Source of the DNA: a virus
Strand: one strand, 5' to 3'
Length of the DNA: 35,640 bases
Virus record (IMG/VR): IMGVR_UViG_3300046412_000103
Location: 1-35,640 of that record
The translations under genes and the position numbers were made by a program. How positions within the stretch are numbered: the first letter of the stretch is position 1; each line of letters opens with the position of its first letter. Positions 7,685-13,921 of this stretch are shown in pieces. The notes under the pieces are model-generated. The model was not told where the DNA came from. It saw only the letters and a program-made list of their open reading frames with translations, and ran no database searches.

Positions 7685-7930
7685 TTACGCTGCCTTGTGC
7701 AAAAGTTTGTAGGTTTCTTCATCGCATTCCATTGAGCCGTAGTTCTCTTCAACGTATGCCTTGGCTGCTTTCATTGTGTCGAAACGCTTGCTGTTGAACT
7801 CGTCCCAGCTGACCTGGACTTTCCAATGACCTTTTTTGTCCCAAAGACCATCGATCGCTTTTTCAACAACGATCTCACCAAGGAGACACCATGTGTAGTT
7901 GTAGAGGCCGTGTACTTTTGTATATTTCAT
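7685..7930 (-). CDS. Small early protein, unknown, behind a duplicated promoter
   Basis: 81 residues beginning MKYTKVHGLYNYTWCLLGEI, rich in Lys and Trp/Tyr, with an alpha-helical KAAKAYVEENYGSMECDEET tail. It follows a promoter-leader module nearly identical to the one before the gene at 10775, and even shares its M-x-Y-T-K start. The AAGGAAAA ribosome-binding site is strong. Being the first gene after a strong promoter suggests an early product, perhaps a host-takeover factor, but no domain is recognisable. Confidence 0.6.
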   Translation of the reverse strand: MKYTKVHGLYNYTWCLLGEIVVEKAIDGLWDKKGHWKVQVSWDEFNSKRFDTMKAAKAYVEENYGSMECDEETYKLLHKAA

Positions 7931-8002
7931 GTCGTTTTCCTTAATTTCTGCTTCATTCCCGACATGTGTATAGTCTCACTTTACGATTACCCAGTCAACA
8001 CT
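7916..8002 (-). promoter_or_regulatory. Early promoter-leader module, copy 1
   Basis: On the minus strand AGTGTTGACT (7993-8002, containing a perfect TTGACT box) is followed by GTAATC, TGAGACTATA, TGTCGGG, AATTAAGGA and AAACGACATG. With GACTAT at 7970-7975 as -10 the spacing is 17; with TATACA at 7967-7972 it is 20. Copy 2 lies at 10761-10848, and the blocks listed are shared. The -35 box overlaps the region just after the helicase stop (8014). Confidence 0.65.
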
Positions 8003-8013
8003 TTTTTGCAACT

Positions 8014-9486
8014 TTATGCGACTTTTTTCATTGCTTGGTAACGCGCTTTGATATTTTGGTGCTTGATCCAATTGGTGACTTCCTCAGATAATCCAGACAC
8101 AGTTGCTGGCTTGATCTGGTTTGGCCATACCCCAAACTTGTCTCTGTAGTGGACAGCAGCCCAGCCGAGCTTGTATCCCCTGGTCTCTGCATAATGCAGC
8201 AGCTCACCCATCCATTCTGCTTTGCGCTCTGGCGAATAGGTCTTGTTCGACTTCTTTTGCAGCCTGACCAACTCTGTGCCATCAGTGTAAATTTCTGTGG
8301 TTTGCGGAAACTCGAAACCGCATACACATTTCGGGCCTGTCATCTTCAATCTGCATTTAGGGCAGTCGTTGACCTTCTTCTCTCTCTTCTTCACCTGGCG
8401 GTCTTCACTGAACCGTTGGCTGCCATCGTCCAGCTCTGATGGTGTGATGAATTCTGGGAAACCGTGGCGGCCAATGTTTCCGCTGTGATCGAGATAGATC
8501 GCTTTCTCCTTGCCTGGTGCTGTTCTGAAAATACGCCCTGCAGTTTGCACAAATACGATTTTGCTTTTTGTGGGCCGACAATCGATCAGGCAGCTGACAG
8601 ATGGTGCGTCATAACCGGTGTTCAATAGCTTGCTGCAGGACAAGATCAGGAACTCTCCAGCATCATGTGCAGCGTAAAGTTTCTGGCGATCCTCATCATT
8701 CATGTAGCCATCGATGTGAGCTGCAGGGATGCCAAACTTCTTGAACTCTTCAACCAGGCCTTTCGAGTGCTTGATTGATGGAGAGAATGCGATTGTCTGT
8801 CTACCCCAGCCATGCTTCACCCAGTTGGTCACGATATCGCCTGTGAGTTTCGTATCCTTCTCTGCTGCTTCGCCCAGGGCCTTGGGATCGAAATCGCTGC
8901 CGCCGGTTGGTAATGCCTTGACCTGGATCCCCTTGGTGTTGAGCTCTCGTCCCCCGTAATATTCGACAGGGCACAGATATCCTTGATCAAGCAGCTGCTC
9001 TGTTGTGATCGGGACAATCAGGTCATCGTAGTGCTTACCCAATCCTTTGCTCATTGGTGTTGCTGAAAGGCCAACAAAGATCACGTTATTGTACGCCTCC
9101 ATCATCGTGGTCAGGTGCTTGTAGTGCGTGTGTGCCTCATCAACGATCGCGAAATCGAACTCAGGCATCGTGCGTCTGCGTGCCAGCGTCTGGATCGATG
9201 CAACCTGGATCGGTTGCCTGGGATCGGTCAGCTCGTGATTACCCTGCATGACTCCGAACGGCAGCCCGTGATCATCGAATGCTTTGAGTGTCTGACTGAC
9301 TAACTTGATGCGGTCACAGATAAAGATCCCGCGCTTCCCCTTGTCCAGGGCGGATTTAAGCAGCGCAGCTGCTGTGATGGTTTTGCCGAATGAGCATGGA
9401 GCTGCAAGCATCGGCCGTCTGTTTCCATTTCTCAGTGAGTCTCGCAGCATCTCGACTGCTTTCTCCTGGTGCGGTCTTAAATTCAT
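8014..9486 (-). CDS. SF2 DEAH-box helicase with zinc-ribbon insert
   Basis: 490 residues. Motif I APCSFGKT (29-36), DEAH box (116-119), motif III SATP (141-144), and motif VI QTAGRIFR (314-321) define a ResIII-type superfamily 2 helicase with two RecA-like domains. A CPKC...KCVC zinc ribbon follows at about 375-389, and the C-terminal region has GYKLGWAAVHYRDKFGVWPN (438-457), a module seen in phage helicases. It probably unwinds DNA in replication or recombination; no phage polymerase or primase is visible, so it must work with host machinery. It is coupled to the upstream gene by TAATG. Confidence 0.9.
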   Translation of the reverse strand: MNLRPHQEKAVEMLRDSLRNGNRRPMLAAPCSFGKTITAAALLKSALDKGKRGIFICDRIKLVSQTLKAFDDHGLPFGVMQGNHELTDPRQPIQVASIQTLARRRTMPEFDFAIVDEAHTHYKHLTTMMEAYNNVIFVGLSATPMSKGLGKHYDDLIVPITTEQLLDQGYLCPVEYYGGRELNTKGIQVKALPTGGSDFDPKALGEAAEKDTKLTGDIVTNWVKHGWGRQTIAFSPSIKHSKGLVEEFKKFGIPAAHIDGYMNDEDRQKLYAAHDAGEFLILSCSKLLNTGYDAPSVSCLIDCRPTKSKIVFVQTAGRIFRTAPGKEKAIYLDHSGNIGRHGFPEFITPSELDDGSQRFSEDRQVKKREKKVNDCPKCRLKMTGPKCVCGFEFPQTTEIYTDGTELVRLQKKSNKTYSPERKAEWMGELLHYAETRGYKLGWAAVHYRDKFGVWPNQIKPATVSGLSEEVTNWIKHQNIKARYQAMKKVA

Positions 9487-9782
9487 TATTGTTCTCCCTG
9501 CTGGATACTTCTCAGTGTGCTGGTCCGGAAAAAACCGGCATGCTCTGGATAACAGTGATGGAAGTATCGTGCATAGTACGCTCTGTGGTTGTTGCTGATC
9601 TTGAATGAGTCGCCCTGGGTCTCGATATCGGTGTGCCAGCGGATGCGCTCAAAAATTGCATTAACACTGTAGTTTTTGCGTCCCGTGTTGATAACCTGGA
9701 AAGTGTACACAACAAAGAGCTCCCAGACATGTGGATTCTTTTTGTGCCAGTCCCACCATTTGTGTTTTAGATCTTGTTCCAT
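9486..9782 (-). CDS. Conserved phage protein, unknown function
   Basis: 98 residues. The core NYSVNAIFERIRWHTDIETQ, followed by DSFKISNNHRAYYARYF and YPEHAGFF, matches a family I recognise from phages and prophages, usually near replication genes; its biochemical role is not known to me. It is rich in aromatic and His residues. It is the first gene after the 500-bp iteron region and is coupled to the helicase, so a replication-linked role is plausible. Confidence 0.7.
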   Translation of the reverse strand: MEQDLKHKWWDWHKKNPHVWELFVVYTFQVINTGRKNYSVNAIFERIRWHTDIETQGDSFKISNNHRAYYARYFHHCYPEHAGFFRTSTLRSIQQGEQ

Positions 9783-9928
9783 GGTCCCCCCAAATTTTGG
9801 CCATAGTTGTCATTTAGAGGACGTAGGGTGATATCCCCAGGCTCTCTAGTGCACTCTTGGTCCAATGACTCACAGTAATCAGCAGTGTTTTCGCAGTGGG
9901 TATCTCTGCCGGTAACTCAACCGTATCC

Positions 9929-9941
9929 CCGACTATGTCGG
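9929..9941. promoter_or_regulatory. Inverted repeat, possible operator
   Basis: CCGAC-TAT-GTCGG is a perfect 5-bp inverted repeat with a 3-bp centre in the control region upstream of the helicase operon. CCCGAC is also present downstream of the -10 region in both early promoter modules. It may be a regulator site; no binding protein is assigned. Confidence 0.3.
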
Positions 9942-10050
9942 AACATCACCTCTAACGCTGTTTGTCCCCGTCCTCAAAGGTTGGAGTCATATCTTGCTTT
10001 GGCGTGCTGCAGCACAATGCGACTGCTTAGACGGGAGGAGGGACTGAGGG

Positions 10051-10110
10051 GAGAAAGTGTCTCAAAGTATCCTATAGTGTCCTATAGTGTCCTATAGTGT
10101 CCTATAGTGT
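10051..10110. repeat. 10-bp iteron array
   Basis: Four perfect tandem copies of CCTATAGTGT (10071-10110; ACACTATAGG on the minus strand) follow two degenerate units at 10051 and 10061 that keep the AGTGT/AGTAT half in the same 10-bp phase. A 10-bp unit places each copy on the same face of the helix, as expected for cooperative protein binding. The array is not CRISPR-like because it has no spacers. Confidence 0.85.
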
Positions 10111-10279
10111 CCCTTATTGACTCATGTAACCTGTGCGGTCACAATACACCTGTGCCGGAATGCGACACGGGTCTTTCTCATGTTTCAGTCCGGATACGCT
10201 AGGAGATTGGTACTCTCCGCCCGGCACTGTTTTTAAAATTACTCCTATCGAAATTTCCTGTCAAACCATAATTTATTTA

Positions 10280-10528
10280 TCAGGCATATGGCCCGTAGGT
10301 TTTCTTGTAGTCAGCCAGGCACAATCTCTCGATCGTTGCCTCCAGGTTAGGCATCCAAAGATACACACCCCTGTCTTCCAAGTCAGCCTCGTTGAACTCC
10401 ATGAACTCGTATTCCATGTCTTCTGGCTCTTCCAAAGTGGCAGCAGAATGCCAGAGCTGGTTCGCGTAATAACGAATGACCCAGGACCGGCCAGCTGATT
10501 CAATGACGACTGTTTGTGTCTCTACCAT
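10280..10528 (-). CDS. Small acidic early protein, unknown
   Basis: 82 residues from ATG 10528, chosen because a TTGGAGG ribosome-binding site lies at the right distance; the frame is open further upstream but would overlap the preceding gene. It starts MVETQTVVIESAGRSW and contains an acidic core (EEPEDMEYEFMEFNEADLED) followed by a helical YLWMPNLEATIERLCLADYK. Highly acidic small early proteins can be DNA mimics or inhibitors, but there is no direct sign of that here. It follows the GCGTAAGCGG junction. Confidence 0.6.
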   Translation of the reverse strand: MVETQTVVIESAGRSWVIRYYANQLWHSAATLEEPEDMEYEFMEFNEADLEDRGVYLWMPNLEATIERLCLADYKKTYGPYA

Positions 10529-10547
10529 GACAACCTCCAAAGACCGC

Positions 10548-10775
10548 TTACGCGGCCTCAGCGAATCTTTTGGCGAGTGCTGACAGAATCTTGTCAACCT
10601 TTTTACATTTCAGGCGCGCATTCCTCAAAGCAGTTTTTTCTGGTACTGAGCGAAACGAACCAACGCGCATCGCGTCCAATCGTTCCAGACGATTTAGCTC
10701 TTCAGCTAAAGGTGCGCGAACATTAACCATGATCTTAAGTGCGCGATCTCTTGTTGCTTTTTTTGTGTATGTCAT
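10548..10775 (-). CDS. Small basic early protein, unknown
   Basis: 75 residues, strongly basic, starting MTYTKKATRDRALKIMVNVR with a helical middle (APLAEELNRLERLDAMRVGS) and a basic tail ending LAKRFAEAA. The spacing hints at a ribbon-helix-helix or other nucleic-acid-binding fold, but I cannot assign it. It has an AAGGAG ribosome-binding site and lies right behind promoter-leader copy 2, sharing the M-x-Y-T-K start with the gene at 7930. Confidence 0.6.
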   Translation of the reverse strand: MTYTKKATRDRALKIMVNVRAPLAEELNRLERLDAMRVGSFRSVPEKTALRNARLKCKKVDKILSALAKRFAEAA

Positions 10776-10848
10776 GTCGTTTCTCCTTAATTGAATTTAA
10801 TTACCCGACACAGTTATAGTCTCAAACTCAGATTACTGAGTCAACACT
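10761..10848 (-). promoter_or_regulatory. Early promoter-leader module, copy 2
   Basis: On the minus strand AGTGTTGACT (10839-10848), GTAATC, TTTGAGACTATA, TGTCGGG, AATTAAGGA and AAACGACATG appear in the same order and spacing as copy 1 at 7916-8002. The -35 is TTGACT (10839-10844); the -10 is either GACTAT (10816-10821, spacing 17) or TATAAC (10813-10818, spacing 20). Similarity extends into the first five codons. Confidence 0.65.
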
Positions 10849-10853
10849 TATTG

Positions 10854-11459
10854 TTAATTATTTTTATTTTTTCTGATCGCTGAATGTATCCGCTTACGTT
10901 TGCGGTAGATCTGAGTGATCCGCTGCAAGTCTTCAATTGAGTAATTTCTGCTGTCCTGGTCAGCTTCGATCTTGTCCACCAGGCCCTGACCGATCTTCTT
11001 GATCAATCCTTTCCTGTACTCAGCCACGTTGCCTGACAGGAACCGATTACACTTCACGCATTGCTTATGGCAGTTGAGAGCTGCCAATAAACCGCCTACC
11101 CGTAGATGCTGCGCTGACCCTGTCGATCGATAATGACCGGCATCCCAGCCACCTCCCATAAGATCGCTCATGGTGTAGTTGCCACAGCTGATACATGCGT
11201 CATCGTCATCACGATAGCGTATATACGCATTGAATGCTGCCTGGGCCAGCTTGAGATAATCCGATCGCGTCAGCAGCTTTGCCTTGCGTTCCCTGAGATC
11301 TTTCTTGCGGTCCAGATGGACTACCTTTTGACCGGATTCAGACCGGGTGAACTCCGACAGGCATTCATAAGAACAAAAGGCCCTCAGCTGACTGGTAAAT
11401 GCAGACTCAGCCGGGACCTTTTTGCGGCATGTTTTGCAGCGTCTACTCGATGCCTTCAT
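10854..11459 (-). CDS. ninG: NinG/Rap-like recombination nuclease
   Basis: 201 residues. N-terminal zinc knuckle CKTC (8-11) with CSYEC (29-33), a basic linker, then a middle domain with CISC (89-92), GWDAGHYRSTGS (104-115) and CHKQCVKCNRFLSGN (130-144). This is the signature of lambda NinG (Rap), an HNH-like structure-specific endonuclease that resolves recombination intermediates. The length fits the family. It overlaps the upstream ninB-like gene by 17 bp and is the last gene before the second early promoter. Confidence 0.9.
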   Translation of the reverse strand: MKASSRRCKTCRKKVPAESAFTSQLRAFCSYECLSEFTRSESGQKVVHLDRKKDLRERKAKLLTRSDYLKLAQAAFNAYIRYRDDDDACISCGNYTMSDLMGGGWDAGHYRSTGSAQHLRVGGLLAALNCHKQCVKCNRFLSGNVAEYRKGLIKKIGQGLVDKIEADQDSRNYSIEDLQRITQIYRKRKRIHSAIRKNKNN

Positions 11460-11886
11460 GCTTCATCTTTGTCCTGTAGTATTCGTTGTCCTCTGGGTGA
11501 CTGAGAATAATCCCAGCTTCAATGCACCAGATCTCAACCTGGGTCATGTAGTGGAACATCTCGCCCTTGGTCAGCTTTGCAGTGCTGCGCAGCTGTGGCG
11601 GGATCTCAGTGCTGCCAATTGTCTTTGGCTCTGTGTACCCCAGGAACATCGCTTTAAATTTTTCATGGATCTCGTCTTTGCTGAAATCTGTCTTGTTCCG
11701 CCTGTTGACCTCATCGGCTATTTCCTGGGTCCAGGCGTAGTACAGATTATTTTGCTCAAGAGATCGTCCCCCGGCCCGGACAGTCACCACGCAGTAACCA
11801 TGATCGTTCACCATTCTCATGATGTCCCGATAGCTCTGCGCAGCTGCTGCCTCAGACGTTACCGTGCTCTTGACTGAGTCACTCAC
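11443..11886 (-). CDS. ninB: NinB-like recombination protein
   Basis: 147 residues from GTG 11886, chosen because it gives a GTGA overlap with the previous stop and has GGAAG five bases upstream; a TTG at 11901 is the other option. RSLEQNNLYYAWTQEIADEV, KDEIHEKFKAMFLG and the closing TKGEMFHYMTQVEIWCIEAG correspond to the NinB/YbcN family, which binds ssDNA/SSB and assists annealing in lambda-like phages. It is adjacent to NinG, the usual partner order. Confidence 0.8.
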   Translation of the reverse strand: MSDSVKSTVTSEAAAAQSYRDIMRMVNDHGYCVVTVRAGGRSLEQNNLYYAWTQEIADEVNRRNKTDFSKDEIHEKFKAMFLGYTEPKTIGSTEIPPQLRSTAKLTKGEMFHYMTQVEIWCIEAGIILSHPEDNEYYRTKMKHEGIE

Positions 11887-12146
11887 CAGAACTTCCACCA
11901 AGGTTTCTTTTCTGGCTCTGGCTCCCTGGTAAACAGGACCCGAATCTCTTCACCTGCTGGTTTTCGGCCAGCACCAGGCTTTCGCTTGTATTGGACGTTG
12001 ATAACATCCCTGTATTGTCCCAAAGCGTATGCAACCGCTGACTTTGATCGATTCAGTTTCACTGCGATTTGGTTATAACTGAGCCCGTCCCGATACAGGT
12101 CACCCAGTGTCAGTAACTCTGCGTTTGTCCATCTTGGTTTTTTCAT
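11883..12146 (-). CDS. HTH DNA-binding protein (homeodomain-like)
   Basis: 87 residues. KPRWTNAELLTLGDLYRDGL, then SYNQIAVKLNRSKSAVAYAL, is a classic Myb/GcrA-like trihelical HTH: W near the start, a long helix, and a recognition helix RSKSAVAYALGQYR. A basic GAGRKPAGEE linker and a Trp-rich tail (KKPWWKFW) follow. It is probably a transcription regulator acting with the XRE-type protein encoded immediately upstream (1-bp overlap at 12146). Confidence 0.75.
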   Translation of the reverse strand: MKKPRWTNAELLTLGDLYRDGLSYNQIAVKLNRSKSAVAYALGQYRDVINVQYKRKPGAGRKPAGEEIRVLFTREPEPEKKPWWKFW

Positions 12147-12349
12147 TACATATCCCCTACTGTTAAGAATTGATAAAGAGTCATTTTAAAATATTCAGCC
12201 AGCTCTTCGATTTTGCTCAACTTCATATCGTCAGCGTTACGCCACCGCCAGACTTGCTGCTTGGTTGTCTTAAAATCAGCAGCCATTTGTTTCGAGCTGA
12301 TTCCTCGCATCTCCTGGGCAACTCTGACGCATTTGCCAATATTTACCAT
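12146..12349 (-). CDS. XRE/Cro-type regulator
   Basis: 67 residues. GKCVRVAQEMRGISSKQMAA, then DFKTTKQQVWRWRNADDMKL, and SKIEELAEYFKMTLYQFLTVG form the five-helix lambda-repressor-like fold with no effector domain, i.e. Cro-sized. It likely controls early promoters in this region. The single small XRE gene with no opposing repressor or integrase does not by itself show lysogeny. A GAGGAAA motif is found 14 bases upstream of the ATG. Confidence 0.8.
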   Translation of the reverse strand: MVNIGKCVRVAQEMRGISSKQMAADFKTTKQQVWRWRNADDMKLSKIEELAEYFKMTLYQFLTVGDM

Positions 12350-12412
12350 GCTATTGCGTTTCCTCTGTTAAAATGAGAGAAACCCCCTTAGGAGATTCCC
12401 CTCATATCTCCA

Positions 12413-12436
12413 GGCCCCTTCGGGGGCCGTCTTTTT
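12413..12436 (+). terminator. Rho-independent terminator on the plus strand
   Basis: GGCCCC-TTCG-GGGGCC is a perfect 6-bp stem with the extra-stable C(UUCG)G tetraloop, followed by GTC and five T residues (12432-12436). The T-tract makes it a terminator for rightward (plus-strand) transcription, yet every gene here runs left. A second hairpin (GGAGAT...ATCTCC, 12391-12411) precedes it. It may end an antisense RNA across the XRE gene, or act as a roadblock. Confidence 0.7.
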
Positions 12437-12652
12437 CTAGAATGGAACTTTAGGTTGCGCTGGCTTGATCGATAGATCATATTTCGGCTGTTTTTCGCCA
12501 GGCTTTTCATTCACCCAGCCACTGATCACAAACTCCTGCCCATTGACGTTGAGCTTGCCTGATAGATCAGGATCCTTACGGTCTGGACGCTTCTGCGCAG
12601 TGTTGTCCCAAAGTGCACCACGGTTGGTGTTATCGTATTGCTTCTGTTCCAT
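12437..12652 (-). CDS. Small SSB-like recombination accessory protein
   Basis: 71 residues. It reads MEQKQYDNTNRGALWDN near the start, then a KRPDRKDPDLSGKLNVNG block, a FVISGWVNEKPGE block and YDLSIKPAQ. This beta-strand pattern resembles small phage proteins of the DUF736/ssDNA-binding-like type (xxGSINVxGxxYxLSAWIK). Its position after the annealing protein and exonuclease fits an accessory to single-strand annealing. It is coupled to the exonuclease by TAATG at 12652. Name uncertain. Confidence 0.6.
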   Translation of the reverse strand: MEQKQYDNTNRGALWDNTAQKRPDRKDPDLSGKLNVNGQEFVISGWVNEKPGEKQPKYDLSIKPAQPKVPF

Positions 12653-13251
12653 TACATTTCCTTCAGTCTTGCGACTTCTTTCTCAATTAAATTGCATGCC
12701 TTGGTCACTTCTGTTTCCAGGGCCTTAATAAAATCCTGGTCACGATGGACCCGGACGATTAACGCTGGCATCAACTCGTTATAACTAACGAAATCGAGCC
12801 ATTCGCGCTCACATATCCACAGCACACCCTGGCACTGTTGGACATATTTGGTTGGCAGCTTGTCACCGCGTAAGTAACTAACGTGCACGCTTGGGCTTGG
12901 ACACTTGATCTCTAGAGCACCGTCTTCACCGACAAGACCATCAGGTGATACTCCGCACTCCAATGTGTCATGCTTGCAAAAACCGACTTCCTGGACATCG
13001 TTGCCTACTAGCTCATAGAAATTTCTAGCCATTGGCTCCAAATCTGTCCCCCTCTGCATCCATTCTGTGACCTTGACCTCTGTAGACCGGCCAGTCAGTT
13101 TCTCTGCGATCAGCTGGTTGATATAACCCTCAGCTGATGTCGATGGCTTGCCGGTAGAGGTAACAAGTTTGTCGAAACCTGATCCGCTTGGGCAGCCAAG
13201 GCGCGAGTCTAGCCACGCCTGTGTGCCCTGTTCATAACCCAGGATTCTCAT
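12652..13251 (-). CDS. YqaJ/lambda-type recombination exonuclease
   Basis: 199 residues. Motifs of the lambda-exonuclease fold: W13 with SRLGCPSGSGFDKL, RGTDLEPMA (67-75) with E72, CGVSPDGLVG (99-108) with D104, LEIKCPSPS (113-121) with E114 and K116, and YVQQCQGVLWI (136-146). These are the metal-binding D/E/E-x-K residues. It degrades dsDNA 5' to 3' to give ssDNA for the annealing protein encoded just upstream (4-bp ATGA overlap at 13248-13251). Confidence 0.9.
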   Translation of the reverse strand: MRILGYEQGTQAWLDSRLGCPSGSGFDKLVTSTGKPSTSAEGYINQLIAEKLTGRSTEVKVTEWMQRGTDLEPMARNFYELVGNDVQEVGFCKHDTLECGVSPDGLVGEDGALEIKCPSPSVHVSYLRGDKLPTKYVQQCQGVLWICEREWLDFVSYNELMPALIVRVHRDQDFIKALETEVTKACNLIEKEVARLKEM

Positions 13252-13847
13252 GATTCTGACTCCATGCGCTCTAGCTTAGTCTTGAGCATGGTCACTGCTT
13301 GCTCAAACTGAGACAGTGGAAGCATCTCGATCGCAGCGATCTTGTAGTGCTCGCAGAACTTGTCAGCATCAGTCGCAGTATCCTTGATTAGATCATTGAG
13401 TGTTTCTGCCTGGGACTCGCTGACCATCGCGTTTTCCATCTCAACACGCATACGTTCTTTCTCAGCTGCTGGGAGGTCTTCCCCGGCATAGACGTACAGT
13501 CCCAACCCCATAATTCCAATCGCCTTAACAAGACACCTCATCTTGGCATCTGAGATCATGCGAGAGCTTGGATTGATAATTGAGTTATTTTTGTGGTCCA
13601 TGACAGGCAGCCACATGTGCCGGGTAACAGATTCCTCGCCCTTGTGAACGCTCAGGATGCAAGTGACCTCGAATGTACCGTTTTCCAGCTTGCGGTCTTC
13701 AAAGTGGTAGTAGGAGTCAGGAAAGTTTTCCATGAGTGTGGACCACGCCCAGGTCCAGGATAGATAAGACAGATTGCCTTTCTTTTCGATGTTTTCGTTG
13801 ACGTTGATTTTGGACAATGTTGTCCAGATTTCTGCTGCTAAAGTCAT
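13248..13847 (-). CDS. Sak-type single-strand annealing protein (DUF1071, Rad52-like)
   Basis: 199 residues. NLSYLSWTWAWSTLMENFP (25-43), HMWLPVMDHKNNSIINPSS (77-95), ISDAKMRCLVKAIGIMGLGL (98-117) and YVYAGEDLP (118-126) match the DUF1071/Sak family of phage annealing proteins related to Rad52. The C-terminal 70 residues are a charged helical tail. With the exonuclease it forms a two-component recombinase that can circularise or concatemerise phage DNA. It is the first gene after a good promoter (13881-13910). Confidence 0.9.
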   Translation of the reverse strand: MTLAAEIWTTLSKINVNENIEKKGNLSYLSWTWAWSTLMENFPDSYYHFEDRKLENGTFEVTCILSVHKGEESVTRHMWLPVMDHKNNSIINPSSRMISDAKMRCLVKAIGIMGLGLYVYAGEDLPAAEKERMRVEMENAMVSESQAETLNDLIKDTATDADKFCEHYKIAAIEMLPLSQFEQAVTMLKTKLERMESES

Positions 13848-13880
13848 AATTAAATCCCCTCATTGATTAACAACAAGGGG

Positions 13881-13910
13881 ATTATGCACAGCTTTTGTTT
13901 ATTCGGTCAA
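13881..13910 (-). promoter_or_regulatory. Promoter of the recombination operon
   Basis: On the minus strand TTGACC (13905-13910), 18 bp, CATAAT (13881-13886), then the annealing-protein ATG at 13847. The -35 is embedded in AGTGTTGAC, the same block that opens both early promoter modules, but the rest differs. An inverted repeat AACAC-TTTTT-GTGTT (13909-13923 on plus) surrounds the -35, and AATCCCC...GGGGATT (13853-13883) flanks the start site, both possible operators. Confidence 0.6.
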
Positions 13911-13921
13911 CACTTTTTGTG

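Larger units (their letters stand above)
9783..10279. other. 497-bp non-coding control region, candidate replication origin
   Basis: This is the largest gap without a credible gene. It contains a perfect CCGAC-tat-GTCGG inverted repeat at 9929-9941, a purine-rich stretch at about 10031-10060, the 10-bp iteron array at 10051-10110, and an AT-rich segment at about 10229-10275. Open frames here are short and lack good ribosome-binding sites. The combination of iterons plus an AT-rich element, next to a helicase gene, fits a replication origin; it could instead be an operator region for the helicase operon. Confidence 0.5.

Noticed and set aside
10071-10110. Resemblance of the minus-strand iteron ACACTATAGG to the core of T7-type RNA polymerase promoters (CACTATAGG)
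   Set aside because: The upstream recognition part of T7-class promoters is missing, the motif is tandemly repeated every 10 bp, and no single-subunit RNA polymerase gene is present in the window.
10051-10110. CRISPR-like array
   Set aside because: Units are 10 bp and directly tandem with no spacers, and no cas genes are visible.
9885-10498. Plus-strand frames across the control region and over the 10280 gene
   Set aside because: No ribosome-binding sites or recognisable motifs; the first crosses the iteron array and the second lies opposite a supported minus-strand gene.
12146-12349. Evidence of a lysogeny module
   Set aside because: Only one Cro-sized XRE protein is present. No integrase, excisionase, opposing repressor or attachment site was seen, so a temperate lifestyle is not supported.
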